Below, piece after piece: positions 8,585 through 16,176 of a stretch of DNA of 64,000 bases. The stretch lies in contig CACZBS010000004.1 of NCBI GenBank assembly GCA_902779455.1, positions 62,001 through 126,000 of the forward strand, written 5' to 3'. The translations under genes were made by a program, and so were the position numbers. The DNA comes from an uncultured Prevotellaceae bacterium. GTDB lineage: Bacteria > Bacteroidota > Bacteroidia > Bacteroidales > Bacteroidaceae. The notes beneath the pieces were generated by a model. It saw only the letters and a program-made list of their open reading frames with translations. It ran no database searches and was not told the DNA's origin. Position 1 is the first letter of the stretch. Every line of letters starts with the position of its first letter.

Positions 8585-8929
8585 TTACATATCGGCCAAC
8601 AATGATGCGTAGATGTCTTGATTGTCGACCATTGCATAGTCGGCAGCATCTTCGAAGTAAGTATCATTTGAAGCTACCAAAACTTCATTGTTCTTGAGAG
8701 AATCATCGGAGTGATTCAGATAGAGCGTCGCACTAAGGGCAACCACTCCGGCAAAGGCTGCGGCATAAAGCCATGGGCGTAAACGCTTGATACGAGCCGG
8801 CTTTTGCTGCTTTTCCTCAGGCAGACGACTAATAATTCGGTCGGCAAGGCTATCGAAATAACCTTCCGGCGTGCGGAAGGGATTTGGCTTCTGCTGAGTG
8901 AGTGTTCTGATGAAATCTTCCTCGTTCAT
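8585..8929 (-). CDS. Putative anti-sigma factor, single membrane span
   Basis: The 114-residue product has a cytoplasmic N-terminus (NPFRTPEGYFDSLADRIISRLPE, about 16-38), one hydrophobic span at about 50-66 (WLYAAAFAGVVALSATLYL) and a short acidic outer region. The 'PF..P.GYF..L...I...LP' opening is common in Bacteroidetes proteins encoded directly after ECF sigma genes. The likely role is to hold the adjacent sigma factor at the membrane. The evidence is topology and position; no zinc anti-sigma (HxxxCxxC) motif is seen. Confidence 0.7.
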   Translation of the reverse strand: MNEEDFIRTLTQQKPNPFRTPEGYFDSLADRIISRLPEEKQQKPARIKRLRPWLYAAAFAGVVALSATLYLNHSDDSLKNNEVLVASNDTYFEDAADYAMVDNQDIYASLLADM

Positions 8930-8971
8930 TGTTTGTCTTTTTATTTCTTGACGCTAATAGATATCAAAAGT

Positions 8972-9523
8972 TTAATCGTGCCTGCGGAAAAATTCTGTAA
9001 TCTTTTTCACGGCAATATGGTAGCTTGCTTTCAGACCGCCTTCGGTGGTTCCTGTGATACGACTGATTTCGGAATATTTCATGTCTTCGTAGTAGCGGAG
9101 CAGGAACACCGTGCGCTGCCCTTCTGGCAGGTGAGCGATTGCTTCCTGAAGCAGAGCCTCAGCCTCCTCACCGTCGAAGTATTTATCGGCCTGCAGTTTG
9201 TTGGCAACGCCCATGTCGCCGTCGGTGCTAAGATTAGCTCTCTTTTTCTGGCGGCGATTGAAATCAATGGCCTCATTAATGGCGATGCGGCTCAGCCAAG
9301 TGCTAACTTTGGAGTCGCCATGGAAGGTCTCTATTGCATTCCATGCTTTCAGAAAGGCGTTTTGGATAACGTCGTCTGCATCTTCGTGTATCAGGACAAA
9401 ACGGCGTACTTGCCAATAAAGCTGTTCGCTATATTGGCGTACCATGAGCTCAAATCCCTCGCGACGCTGAGTGGGGTCAATGAGCATGGCTTTAAGTTGG
9501 TTGTCGTCTACTTGTCTGTTCAT
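8972..9523 (-). CDS. ECF RNA polymerase sigma factor (RpoE-like)
   Basis: A 183-residue group 4 sigma-70 factor. Region 2 (about 25-90) contains DADDVIQNAFLKAWNAIETF and STWLSRIAINEAIDFNRRQ. Region 4 (about 120-175) contains LPEGQRTVFLLRYYEDMKYSEIS and the helix-turn-helix TTEGGLKASYHIAVKKI. Its ATG overlaps the stop of the upstream L,D-transpeptidase gene, so the two are translationally coupled. The anti-sigma candidate follows by 42 bp. Together they suggest an envelope-stress or cell-wall regulon; the target genes are not known from this window. Confidence 0.95.
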   Translation of the reverse strand: MNRQVDDNQLKAMLIDPTQRREGFELMVRQYSEQLYWQVRRFVLIHEDADDVIQNAFLKAWNAIETFHGDSKVSTWLSRIAINEAIDFNRRQKKRANLSTDGDMGVANKLQADKYFDGEEAEALLQEAIAHLPEGQRTVFLLRYYEDMKYSEISRITGTTEGGLKASYHIAVKKITEFFRRHD

Positions 9524-11115
9524 TGGCCAGTAAGATAGGGATGGAGTGACTTGAGAATCTGTTTGTCGTATTCATAACGATCCTTCCAAACGTCAAGATG
9601 GCCTGTTTCTGGGTTGGGATACACTGTATAGTAAGAAATGTATACAGGCACGCGCGGAGTGACACTAGTCGACTGAATGAGACGGATAGGTGACGTGTCA
9701 CCTTCTTCTGTTCGTTTCTTAAGGTATTCTTTGCCTTGATCGCTTTCTGGAGGAAGGTCTATTGAAAGGCGCATACGGTCGAGCAGCCATTCGTCTGCAT
9801 CAGGAAGGAGGAAAAGCGCCAGATCGAAGGGGCGCTGAACGCGTATGCATCCATGGGATATGGTGCGACGGTCGGCTTCAAAAGCTCCACGGTTGTTCGT
9901 GTCGTGCAGGTAGACCGCATGCTGGTTAGGGAATCTGAAGATGATACGTCCCAGCGAGTTGCCGCGTCCGCTGTGCTGAGCGACACGGTATTGGCCGGAG
10001 AGCAGTTGTGCTTGTGTGATGTGGCGAGGGTCGATGGTATCTCCTGTTTGGCGGTTGGTTATGAAATAACGGTTGCGGGCAAAGTAGGCAGAATCGCCAG
10101 CCCGTCGACTGATGTCATTGCGGACAATGCTGCCAGGTATGATCCATTCAGGATTAATCTCTATGCGCGAGACGGCGCTTTGAAGGATAGGCGTTTTCGT
10201 GCTCCACGCTCCACAACAGATGCGCATCGAGAATACGCTGTCAGGGCTTACTGCCCATAGCTGTTGGGCTGGGAGGTTAACAAAGATATAACGGCCGTCA
10301 GCATTACATTCCTCATGGGTTCGCCAGCGACGACGCTCAATATTGCAAATCAGTCGCCGACGGCCCTCTGGCGTACTGTCGTGTCTAAGGGCTTCAAGGA
10401 AGCGGTCGTAAATAGTATCGCGTGGCTCTATGCCTTCCAGGTATGATACAGCCATCCCGTCTGCCACACGGCTTAGTGAGCGCTTAGCGAAAAGAGTGCC
10501 TGGTTGTTCGACGGATAGGTCGAACGTCTGTCTGTAGTTGCCTGGCTGACCATCGCGGAGGTCGAGATGGTTTAGTACATAATTAGGATTCATGAATCCA
10601 TAACGCTGACCTCGGGCATAGCGCAGATATGCACGTGTCAGGTTTAATTCTGTGCGGGCCATTACAAGGTCCTGCGTGTTGAGGGAATCGAAACGTAGTG
10701 AGTCGAGCCGCTCAATGTCTGCTTCAAGCTCATTGAGGAAGAATGCTTCTGGCGCAAAGCCCATCGGCTCAACATGGCGTCGTAGATAATGCACGACGGA
10801 GTCGCCTTGTGCCACCATCTGAGGTTTTTCGGCCCATAGCCACTCGCCGCCGCTACGATAATAGTCGGAAGCCATGTGGTCGGCTTGAAGTGAATCTTTT
10901 GCAGAAAAAAGAATTTGCTCTAAACACTCGTGGGCAGACGGTGCATTTAGAGCAAATAATTGCGTAGAGTCAGGCTCCACGTCTTCTTGAGTTCCGCCTC
11001 CAAAGCATGCTGCAAATGCAAATGGTAATGCAGCAAAGAGAACTCTTATAAGTGATGAGTTGATCAGCGAACGGTGATCTTGCGTACCACCTTGCCTACT
11101 TTCAGAATGTAGCAA
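9520..11115 (-). CDS. L,D-transpeptidase (YcbB/LdtD-like) lipoprotein
   Basis: The catalytic YkuD domain is at about residues 275-450, with the active-site motif ISHGCIRV (Cys nucleophile), preceded by VYLHDTNNRGAFEADRR. The N-terminal ~250 residues match the scaffold region of large L,D-transpeptidases, which make 3-3 peptidoglycan cross-links. The segment LIRVLFAALPFAFAAC is a lipobox, so the mature protein is probably lipid-anchored. The ATG at 11115 lies 52 bp inside the upstream gene and puts 21 residues before that leader, so a non-ATG start near 11068 is possible. It overlaps the sigma gene by 4 bp (ATGA). Confidence 0.88.
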   Translation of the reverse strand: MLHSESRQGGTQDHRSLINSSLIRVLFAALPFAFAACFGGGTQEDVEPDSTQLFALNAPSAHECLEQILFSAKDSLQADHMASDYYRSGGEWLWAEKPQMVAQGDSVVHYLRRHVEPMGFAPEAFFLNELEADIERLDSLRFDSLNTQDLVMARTELNLTRAYLRYARGQRYGFMNPNYVLNHLDLRDGQPGNYRQTFDLSVEQPGTLFAKRSLSRVADGMAVSYLEGIEPRDTIYDRFLEALRHDSTPEGRRRLICNIERRRWRTHEECNADGRYIFVNLPAQQLWAVSPDSVFSMRICCGAWSTKTPILQSAVSRIEINPEWIIPGSIVRNDISRRAGDSAYFARNRYFITNRQTGDTIDPRHITQAQLLSGQYRVAQHSGRGNSLGRIIFRFPNQHAVYLHDTNNRGAFEADRRTISHGCIRVQRPFDLALFLLPDADEWLLDRMRLSIDLPPESDQGKEYLKKRTEEGDTSPIRLIQSTSVTPRVPVYISYYTVYPNPETGHLDVWKDRYEYDKQILKSLHPYLTGQ

Positions 11116-11378
11116 CCCTTTGGAAGATTAAGTTCAACACGCTGGGCAGGACTTTCAATCTTGTATTGAGCTATGGCACGTCCCGTGAGCGAGATGACTT
11201 CAAGAGTCATGCCATTAGCCCACTGGACACTGACTGTGTTGCCGTCGAAACTGATGGAAGGCACGCGCTCTTCAACTTGCTCAGCCACACCCATCTCACT
11301 CACCATTTCCATTGCCATGGCTGGTGTGCCCACAGAGAGAAGGGCGAGTACTGTCAATATCATGATGTTCTTTTTCAT
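11064..11378 (-). CDS. Small secreted protein consisting of a T9SS-like tail
   Basis: 104 residues: signal peptide (1-22, MKKNIMILTVLALLSVG... ending AMA), a short linker, then a beta-sandwich region (about 42-104) with ISLTGRAIAQYKI and LPKGCYILKVGKVVRKITV. This resembles the C-terminal sorting domain of type IX secretion substrates ('G..v......L..G.Yi.kv......k'). No cargo domain precedes the tail, which is unusual if it is a sorting signal. A TAACTTTG promoter lies just upstream, so this is the first gene of the module leading into the L,D-transpeptidase and sigma genes. Confidence 0.7.
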   Translation of the reverse strand: MKKNIMILTVLALLSVGTPAMAMEMVSEMGVAEQVEERVPSISFDGNTVSVQWANGMTLEVISLTGRAIAQYKIESPAQRVELNLPKGCYILKVGKVVRKITVR

Positions 11379-11399
11379 ACGCGCATTTTATATTTGGGG

Positions 11400-11407
11400 C
11401 AAAGTTA
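11400..11407 (-). promoter_or_regulatory. Promoter -7 box TAACTTTG for the tail-protein/ldt/sigma module
   Basis: On the minus strand TAACTTTG matches the Bacteroidetes -7 consensus TAnnTTTG. A TTTG about 20 bp further upstream fits the -33 box. The box sits 21 bp before the ATG at 11378. Confidence 0.7.
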
Positions 11408-11465
11408 GTGTTTTTTTTCGAAACTTCCAAATGTTTTGCGCAGAAAATGGCTTTTTTTGATGCTT

Positions 11466-12380
11466 TTACACGTCGAAAACAGCCATTTCATTGGTTAGAC
11501 TAGTGTTGACGAAGATTTCTTTGGCTTCGTTGAGCAGCACGCTTTCAACGCCATAGCGGGAACTAAAGTGACCTAAAAGAAGCTGTCCGACCTGTGCATC
11601 GCGTGCCACCATGGCTGCCTGACGTGCGGTGCTGTGATGATATTTCTGCGCCATCAACAGGTTGTCGTCGGCATATGTGGCTTCATGGTAAAGGGTGGTG
11701 ACACCTTTGAGGTGTTGGTGCAAGGTGGGGATATAGGCTGTATCAGAGCAGTAGGCATAGGCCCGCGGCTTTTCTGCAGGGGTGGTGAGTCGTTTATTGG
11801 GGATAATTTCGCCTTCGGGAGTTGTCCAGTCGCAGCCGGATTTAATGTTATTGATCTGTGAGATAGGGATATTGTAGAATTCAATCATATTGCGGCGTAT
11901 GTGGGGCAGCGTAGGCTTCTCGCGGAAGATATAGCCGCATGTGGGGAGACGATGGTCGAGAGGGATGGTTTCAACGCTTAGCGAGTGGTCTTCGTAGACT
12001 GTCTGATGCTTTGTGGTATCAATGTCGTGGAACACGATATCGTAACCTAGGTCGCGACAGAACAACTGCATCTGCCTATCGAGCATATCCTCTAAATCAG
12101 CTGGTGCATAGACATGAAGTGAGGCCGTGCGACCGAGAAGGCCGAAGGTGGAAATCATCCCTATGAGCCCAAAGCAATGGTCTCCGTGTAGATGGGAAAT
12201 AAAAACGTGTCCCATCTTGTTGAATGACAGACCAGAGCGCCGTATCTGCAACTGAGCGCCTTCGCCGCAGTCAACCATGAATAATTTACCGCGGCACTCC
12301 ACAATCTGCATCGATGGGTAGTGCTTGAGTGTGGGCAATGCGCTTCCGCAACCTAAGATGTGTACTCGAAACGGCTCCAT
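11466..12380 (-). CDS. rnz: Ribonuclease Z
   Basis: RNase Z cleaves tRNA precursors at the 3' side of the discriminator base. The start MEPFRVHILGCGSA is preferred over an ATG 51 bp upstream because the family begins with this strand. The metallo-beta-lactamase zinc motif HLHGDH is at about residues 64-69, after MVDCGEGAQLQIRR. The distal ligand motifs are YCSDTAY and LYHEATY, with a late LLGHFSSRY. The length of 304 residues is typical. It lies 13 bp after mazG and ends the long reverse operon that begins at 18451. Confidence 0.96.
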   Translation of the reverse strand: MEPFRVHILGCGSALPTLKHYPSMQIVECRGKLFMVDCGEGAQLQIRRSGLSFNKMGHVFISHLHGDHCFGLIGMISTFGLLGRTASLHVYAPADLEDMLDRQMQLFCRDLGYDIVFHDIDTTKHQTVYEDHSLSVETIPLDHRLPTCGYIFREKPTLPHIRRNMIEFYNIPISQINNIKSGCDWTTPEGEIIPNKRLTTPAEKPRAYAYCSDTAYIPTLHQHLKGVTTLYHEATYADDNLLMAQKYHHSTARQAAMVARDAQVGQLLLGHFSSRYGVESVLLNEAKEIFVNTSLTNEMAVFDV

Positions 12381-12393
12381 GACAGTGTATATA

Positions 12394-13251
12394 TCATTGT
12401 TCCTGTTCTTTTGCTTCGTTCCACAATGCATCCATTTCTTCGAGGCTCATTTCAGTGAGGGGTTTGCCGATGCGGATGGAATGCTCTTCGATGTAGTTGA
12501 AGCGGCTAATGAACTTCTGGTTGGTACGTTCCAGGGCGTTCTCGGGGTTCAGGTGGTAGAGCCTTGCTGCATTGATGACAGAGAATATGAAGTCGCCTAA
12601 TTCGGCTTCACTCCTGTCCTTGTCCTCGCGTGCCAGTTCTGCTTCGAGTTCACTAAGTTCCTCATGCACCTTCGTCCAGACATCCTCCTTTTTCTGCCAG
12701 TCGAAACCAACGTTACGTGCCTTGTCTTGAATGCGGTAGGCCTTGATGAGTGATGGCAAAGAGGCTGGCACACCTGAAAGTACAGTCTTATTGCCGTCTT
12801 TTTCCTTAAGTTTTATCTGTTCCCAGTTCTTCAACACTTGAGCGCTTGTCTCTGCTTTAGAAAATTCGCCAGGGGCATCGGCTCCTTCAGGCACATAGGG
12901 CAATGGGCGTGGATGGGGAGCACCCACTTGTGAGGGATGATAGACATGAGGGTGGCGGAAAATAAGCTTATCGGATTCCGTGTTCAGTACGTCGGCGATG
13001 TCATAACGGCCTTCCTCGCGTGCAATCATGGCATAAAAACAGGTGTGCATCAGTACATCACCCAGTTCCTTCATCATCTCGTGGTGGTCGCCTTTCATGA
13101 TGGCGTCGCAAAGTTCGAATGTTTCTTCTATTGTATTGGGACGCAGGCTTTCAATTGTCTGCTTTTTGTCCCATGGACATTTCTGTCGCAACTCGTCGAG
13201 TACGTCGAGCAGTCGTCCGAAAGCTTGCATTTGTTCTTCTCGTGTATGCAT
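12394..13251 (-). CDS. mazG: Nucleoside triphosphate pyrophosphohydrolase MazG, with in-frame insert
   Basis: MazG hydrolyses (d)NTPs to monophosphate and pyrophosphate. The start MHTREEQMQAFGRLLDVLDELR agrees with the family opening; an ATG further upstream would add 57 non-family residues. Two MazG repeats are present: CPWDKKQTIESLRPNTIEET / ELGDVLMH in the N-terminal half, and VHEELSELEAELA / ELGDFIFSVINAARL in the C-terminal half. Between RHPHV and KAETS, where the family normally has only a few residues, there are about 28 extra ones rich in Pro (12859-12942), which look repeat-derived. Both catalytic halves are intact, so the enzyme is probably functional. Confidence 0.94.
   Translation of the reverse strand: MHTREEQMQAFGRLLDVLDELRQKCPWDKKQTIESLRPNTIEETFELCDAIMKGDHHEMMKELGDVLMHTCFYAMIAREEGRYDIADVLNTESDKLIFRHPHVYHPSQVGAPHPRPLPYVPEGADAPGEFSKAETSAQVLKNWEQIKLKEKDGNKTVLSGVPASLPSLIKAYRIQDKARNVGFDWQKKEDVWTKVHEELSELEAELAREDKDRSEAELGDFIFSVINAARLYHLNPENALERTNQKFISRFNYIEEHSIRIGKPLTEMSLEEMDALWNEAKEQEQ
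12859..12942 (-). repeat. In-frame repeat-like insert within mazG
   Basis: 84 bp (28 codons) interrupt the conserved junction between the two halves of MazG. The translation contains APHPRPLPYVPEGADAPG. The 'PHPRPLP..EG' pattern is typical of dispersed palindromic GC-rich repeats that have landed inside genes without breaking the frame. I see no second copy in this window. Confidence 0.5.
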
Positions 13252-13301
13252 ACAAATATAAGTTTCTGTACTTGGAGGCTTGATCTTCGGTGTTAATTGG
13301 G

Positions 13302-13961
13302 TCAGATGGATGTTTGGTAGACAGTAGGATCGTTGATGCCAGCCTCTACAAGTGCTTGATGACGCTCTACGCATGTGGCACAACGCCCACAATGGATTGC
13401 CTCTCCCTTGTAGCACGACCATGTCTCGGCATAGTCGATACCAAGCTCTTTGCCGCGACGGGCAATGTCTGCCTTAGTCATATTTGTGTATGGAGCCAAG
13501 AGGGTAACACCGACGTAAGTGCCGGCATGGGCAGCACTGCTGAATGCATTGACGAACTCAGGCCTGCAATCGGGATAGACGGAGTGGTCGCCACCATGAT
13601 TGGCCATCATGACATGCGTAAGTCCACGACTTTCTGCCATACCTACGGCTATTGAAAGCATGATGCCGTTGCGGAAAGGAACGACGGTCGACTTCATATT
13701 TTCATCAGCATAGCTTCCTTCAGGAATTGCTTCACTGCCATCAAGGAGGGAACTTTTGAAAAACTTGCTCATGAAATTGAGCGAAATAGTCAGATGTTCT
13801 ATGCCTAGGCGCTGACAGTGAAGACGGGCGAAAGGTAACTCACGAGCATTGTGATTGGAACCGTAGTCGAACGAAAGACAGAGAGAGATTCGGTCGCGAT
13901 AGTCGTAAAGCATCGTGACCGAATCCATTCCACCACTAAGAATCAGTATGGTGTCCTTCAT
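13302..13961 (-). CDS. queC: 7-cyano-7-deazaguanine synthase
   Basis: QueC converts 7-carboxy-7-deazaguanine to preQ0 with ATP and ammonia, for queuosine synthesis. The PP-loop ATP motif LSGGMDS is at residues 8-14. The C-terminal zinc site is CYKGEAIHCGRCATC (about 183-197). The length of 219 residues is normal. The start overlaps the end of ridA by 4 bp. The partner queuosine genes (queF, queD, queE) are not adjacent. Confidence 0.96.
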   Translation of the reverse strand: MKDTILILSGGMDSVTMLYDYRDRISLCLSFDYGSNHNARELPFARLHCQRLGIEHLTISLNFMSKFFKSSLLDGSEAIPEGSYADENMKSTVVPFRNGIMLSIAVGMAESRGLTHVMMANHGGDHSVYPDCRPEFVNAFSSAAHAGTYVGVTLLAPYTNMTKADIARRGKELGIDYAETWSCYKGEAIHCGRCATCVERHQALVEAGINDPTVYQTSI

Positions 13962-14335
13962 CTGGCGGCAATCATCTCTATTTCAACAAGTGCCCCTTTG
14001 GGCAGGTCGCGCACAGCAAAGGCTGAACGGGCAGGGAATGGGGCAGAGAACATCTCTGCGTAGACCTCGTTCATAGGGCCGAAATTGGTGATGTTACTCA
14101 GCAAAACGGTGGTCTTGACGACATTCTGAAAGTCAAGGTTCGCCTCCTTAAGAATGGCTTGAGCGTTTAGGAGCGACTGGCGTGTCTGCTCCTTGATGCC
14201 GCCTTCAGGGAATTGCCCAGTAGAGGGATTAATCGGCAGCTGACCACTTAGATAGACAAAGCTACCGGCATCGATGGCCTGACTATAAGGACCGATAGCC
14301 GCAGGGGCTTTCTGTGTTGCAATTGCTTTCTTCAT
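13958..14335 (-). CDS. ridA: RidA family enamine/imine deaminase
   Basis: RidA hydrolyses reactive 2-aminoacrylate and related enamines. The start MKKAIATQKAPAAIGPYSQAI is the family opening; an ATG 9 bp upstream is less likely. Signature segments are GQLPINPSTGQ, the NILKEA-like helix, and the end RSAFAVRDLPKGALVEIEMIA with the conserved Arg and Glu. At 125 residues it is typical. It overlaps queC by 4 bp and follows rpe by 16 bp. Confidence 0.95.
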   Translation of the reverse strand: MKKAIATQKAPAAIGPYSQAIDAGSFVYLSGQLPINPSTGQFPEGGIKEQTRQSLLNAQAILKEANLDFQNVVKTTVLLSNITNFGPMNEVYAEMFSAPFPARSAFAVRDLPKGALVEIEMIAAR

Positions 14336-14351
14336 AATATTCAATTTTTAA

Positions 14352-14999
14352 TTATAATTGTTTCAGTTCCTGAATCTTCAATTCTGGTTGTTCATTATTA
14401 AAGATATAACTTCCGCTGACAAGTACGTCGACACCGGCACTAACTAGACGTGGCGCGGTCTCAGCCTGAACACCGCCGTCGACTTCGATGAGAGTGTGGC
14501 AGCCATGATGGTCGATTAGTTCTCGCAAACGTTGCACTTTGGTGATCGTGTTTTCGATGAAGCGCTGTCCACCGAATCCAGGGTTGACACTCATCAGAAG
14601 CACCATGTCGACGTCAGCAATGATATCCTCAAGAAGGCTGACGGGCGTCGAGGGATTGAGCGTGACGCTTGCTTTCATTCCTGCTTGATGGATTTCTTCA
14701 ACGACGCGATGCAGATGAAGCGTCGCCTCGTAGTGGACGTTCATCATCATAGCACCTAAGCGGGCCGTCTGATGTATGTAACGCTCAGGGCGTTCAATCA
14801 TGTAGTGGACGTCGAGAGGCTTTTGACAGACTTTTGCTACAGCCTCAAGGACCGGGAATCCAAAGGAGATGTTTGGCACGAATGAACCGTCCATGACGTC
14901 TAGATGGAGCCAGTCGGCTTCCGAGCGGTTAATCATTTGAATCTCACGGCCGAGATTTAGAAAATCGGCCGCGAGCAGTGAGGGTGAGACTAATGTCAT
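14352..14999 (-). CDS. rpe: Ribulose-phosphate 3-epimerase
   Basis: Rpe interconverts ribulose 5-phosphate and xylulose 5-phosphate. The start MTLVSPSLLAADFLNLG matches the family; an upstream ATG adds 21 atypical residues. The TIM-barrel metal and phosphate motifs are HLDVMDGSFVPNISFG, the VHYMIERPERYI segment, NPGFGGQRFI and EVDGGV. Length is 215 residues. It supports the pentose phosphate pathway also fed by the arabinose locus. The 187 bp before it, up to the fmt stop, contain no recognisable gene. Confidence 0.96.
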   Translation of the reverse strand: MTLVSPSLLAADFLNLGREIQMINRSEADWLHLDVMDGSFVPNISFGFPVLEAVAKVCQKPLDVHYMIERPERYIHQTARLGAMMMNVHYEATLHLHRVVEEIHQAGMKASVTLNPSTPVSLLEDIIADVDMVLLMSVNPGFGGQRFIENTITKVQRLRELIDHHGCHTLIEVDGGVQAETAPRLVSAGVDVLVSGSYIFNNEQPELKIQELKQL

Positions 15000-15186
15000 G
15001 GTAGTGTTGTTGTTAATTAAGGCAGAAAGACTGCTGATTGACGTAGCGATAGGTGTAAGCAATTTGTCGGATCAGTTGGAGCGTCTTTTCGCTGGGTGTC
15101 TTTTCTTCGTGGGTAAATATTTGCATAGGCGGGACGTAGGGATTGGTTTACATAGTTAGTAACGTCGGCCCGTGCTGTTTATTATG

Positions 15187-16161
15187 TCAGATGATGAAAT
15201 ATTTTTCGATTCCCTTGATGCCGTTGAGAAATGAGGCTGTATCCATGCGCTTCTTGCCTGCAAGCTGAAGTTCGTCGATCTGCAGCAAGCGATCGGTAGT
15301 AGCGATGTAGAGTTTACGGTGTCCATCGGTTGAAATCTGGCCAGGACGCATTGAGGAGGCAGACAGTGAAGTCTTAGTAGTACGGAAGATCTTGAGCGTC
15401 AGTTCACTGCCATCATTATCGGAAAATGTGGTCCAGGCGCCAGGATATGGAGATAGTCCACGAACGAAGTCATAGATTCTCTTGGCACTCTGTTGCCAGT
15501 TGATTCGGCATGTTTCCTTAAAAATCTTGGGCGCTGGCTTTAGGTCGGTTGTGTCAGTTGGTTGGGCTATGCTCTCAGGATGACCATCAGACTGAAGAAT
15601 GAGTTGAAGCGTCTCGATGCAGATGCGGGCGGCAAGTCGCATAAGTCCATCATATACATACTCGACGTCGGCCGAGTCAGGAATATCGAACGGCAGTTGA
15701 TGTATGATGCGTCCTGTGTCGATTTGTTGATCAAGGAAAAAAGTGGTAACGCCTGTACGCGTCTCGCCGTTGATAACGGCCCAGTTGATAGGGGCTGCAC
15801 CACGATATTGTGGTAGCAATGCTGCATGAACATTAAACGTTCCAAATTCCGGCATTGCCCACACGACCTTGGGTAGCATGCGAAAAGCTACGACGACTTG
15901 GAGATTAGCATTATAGGCACGTAGGTCTTCGATGAAGTTAGGATCCTTCATTCGTTCAGGCTGGAGTACAGGGAGGCCATGTTCCTGTGCAAATTGTTTG
16001 ACGGCCGATGGTTGCAGGATGGAACCATGACGCCCAACAGGCTTGTCTGGTTGCGTGACGACTGCCACCACGTTATAGCCGTTTTCGACTAAAGCCTCAA
16101 GGGTAGCAACGGCAAACTCTGGCGTACCCATGAAAATGATTCTAAGGTCACTCTTCTGCAT
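15187..16161 (-). CDS. fmt: Methionyl-tRNA formyltransferase
   Basis: Fmt formylates Met-tRNAfMet for translation initiation. The N-terminal Rossmann domain has IIFMGTPEFAV, the loop KPVGRHG, and the catalytic region HAALLPQYRGAAPINWAVINGET with the DTG motif. The C-terminal domain includes YDFVRGLSPYPGAWT. Length is 324 residues, normal. It follows the ClC gene by 15 bp. Confidence 0.97.
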   Translation of the reverse strand: MQKSDLRIIFMGTPEFAVATLEALVENGYNVVAVVTQPDKPVGRHGSILQPSAVKQFAQEHGLPVLQPERMKDPNFIEDLRAYNANLQVVVAFRMLPKVVWAMPEFGTFNVHAALLPQYRGAAPINWAVINGETRTGVTTFFLDQQIDTGRIIHQLPFDIPDSADVEYVYDGLMRLAARICIETLQLILQSDGHPESIAQPTDTTDLKPAPKIFKETCRINWQQSAKRIYDFVRGLSPYPGAWTTFSDNDGSELTLKIFRTTKTSLSASSMRPGQISTDGHRKLYIATTDRLLQIDELQLAGKKRMDTASFLNGIKGIEKYFII

Positions 16162-16176
16162 ATTATTATCAATTCT

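Noticed and set aside
13253-13260. TATATTTG on the minus strand as a mazG promoter
   Set aside because: It ends one base before the mazG ATG, so transcription would begin inside the gene. The family N-terminus favours the upstream ATG, and the operon promoter at 18475 suffices.
15000-15186. Gene remnant between rpe and fmt
   Set aside because: The 187 bp have short frames without recognisable motifs; a comEC fragment was considered, but nothing supports it.
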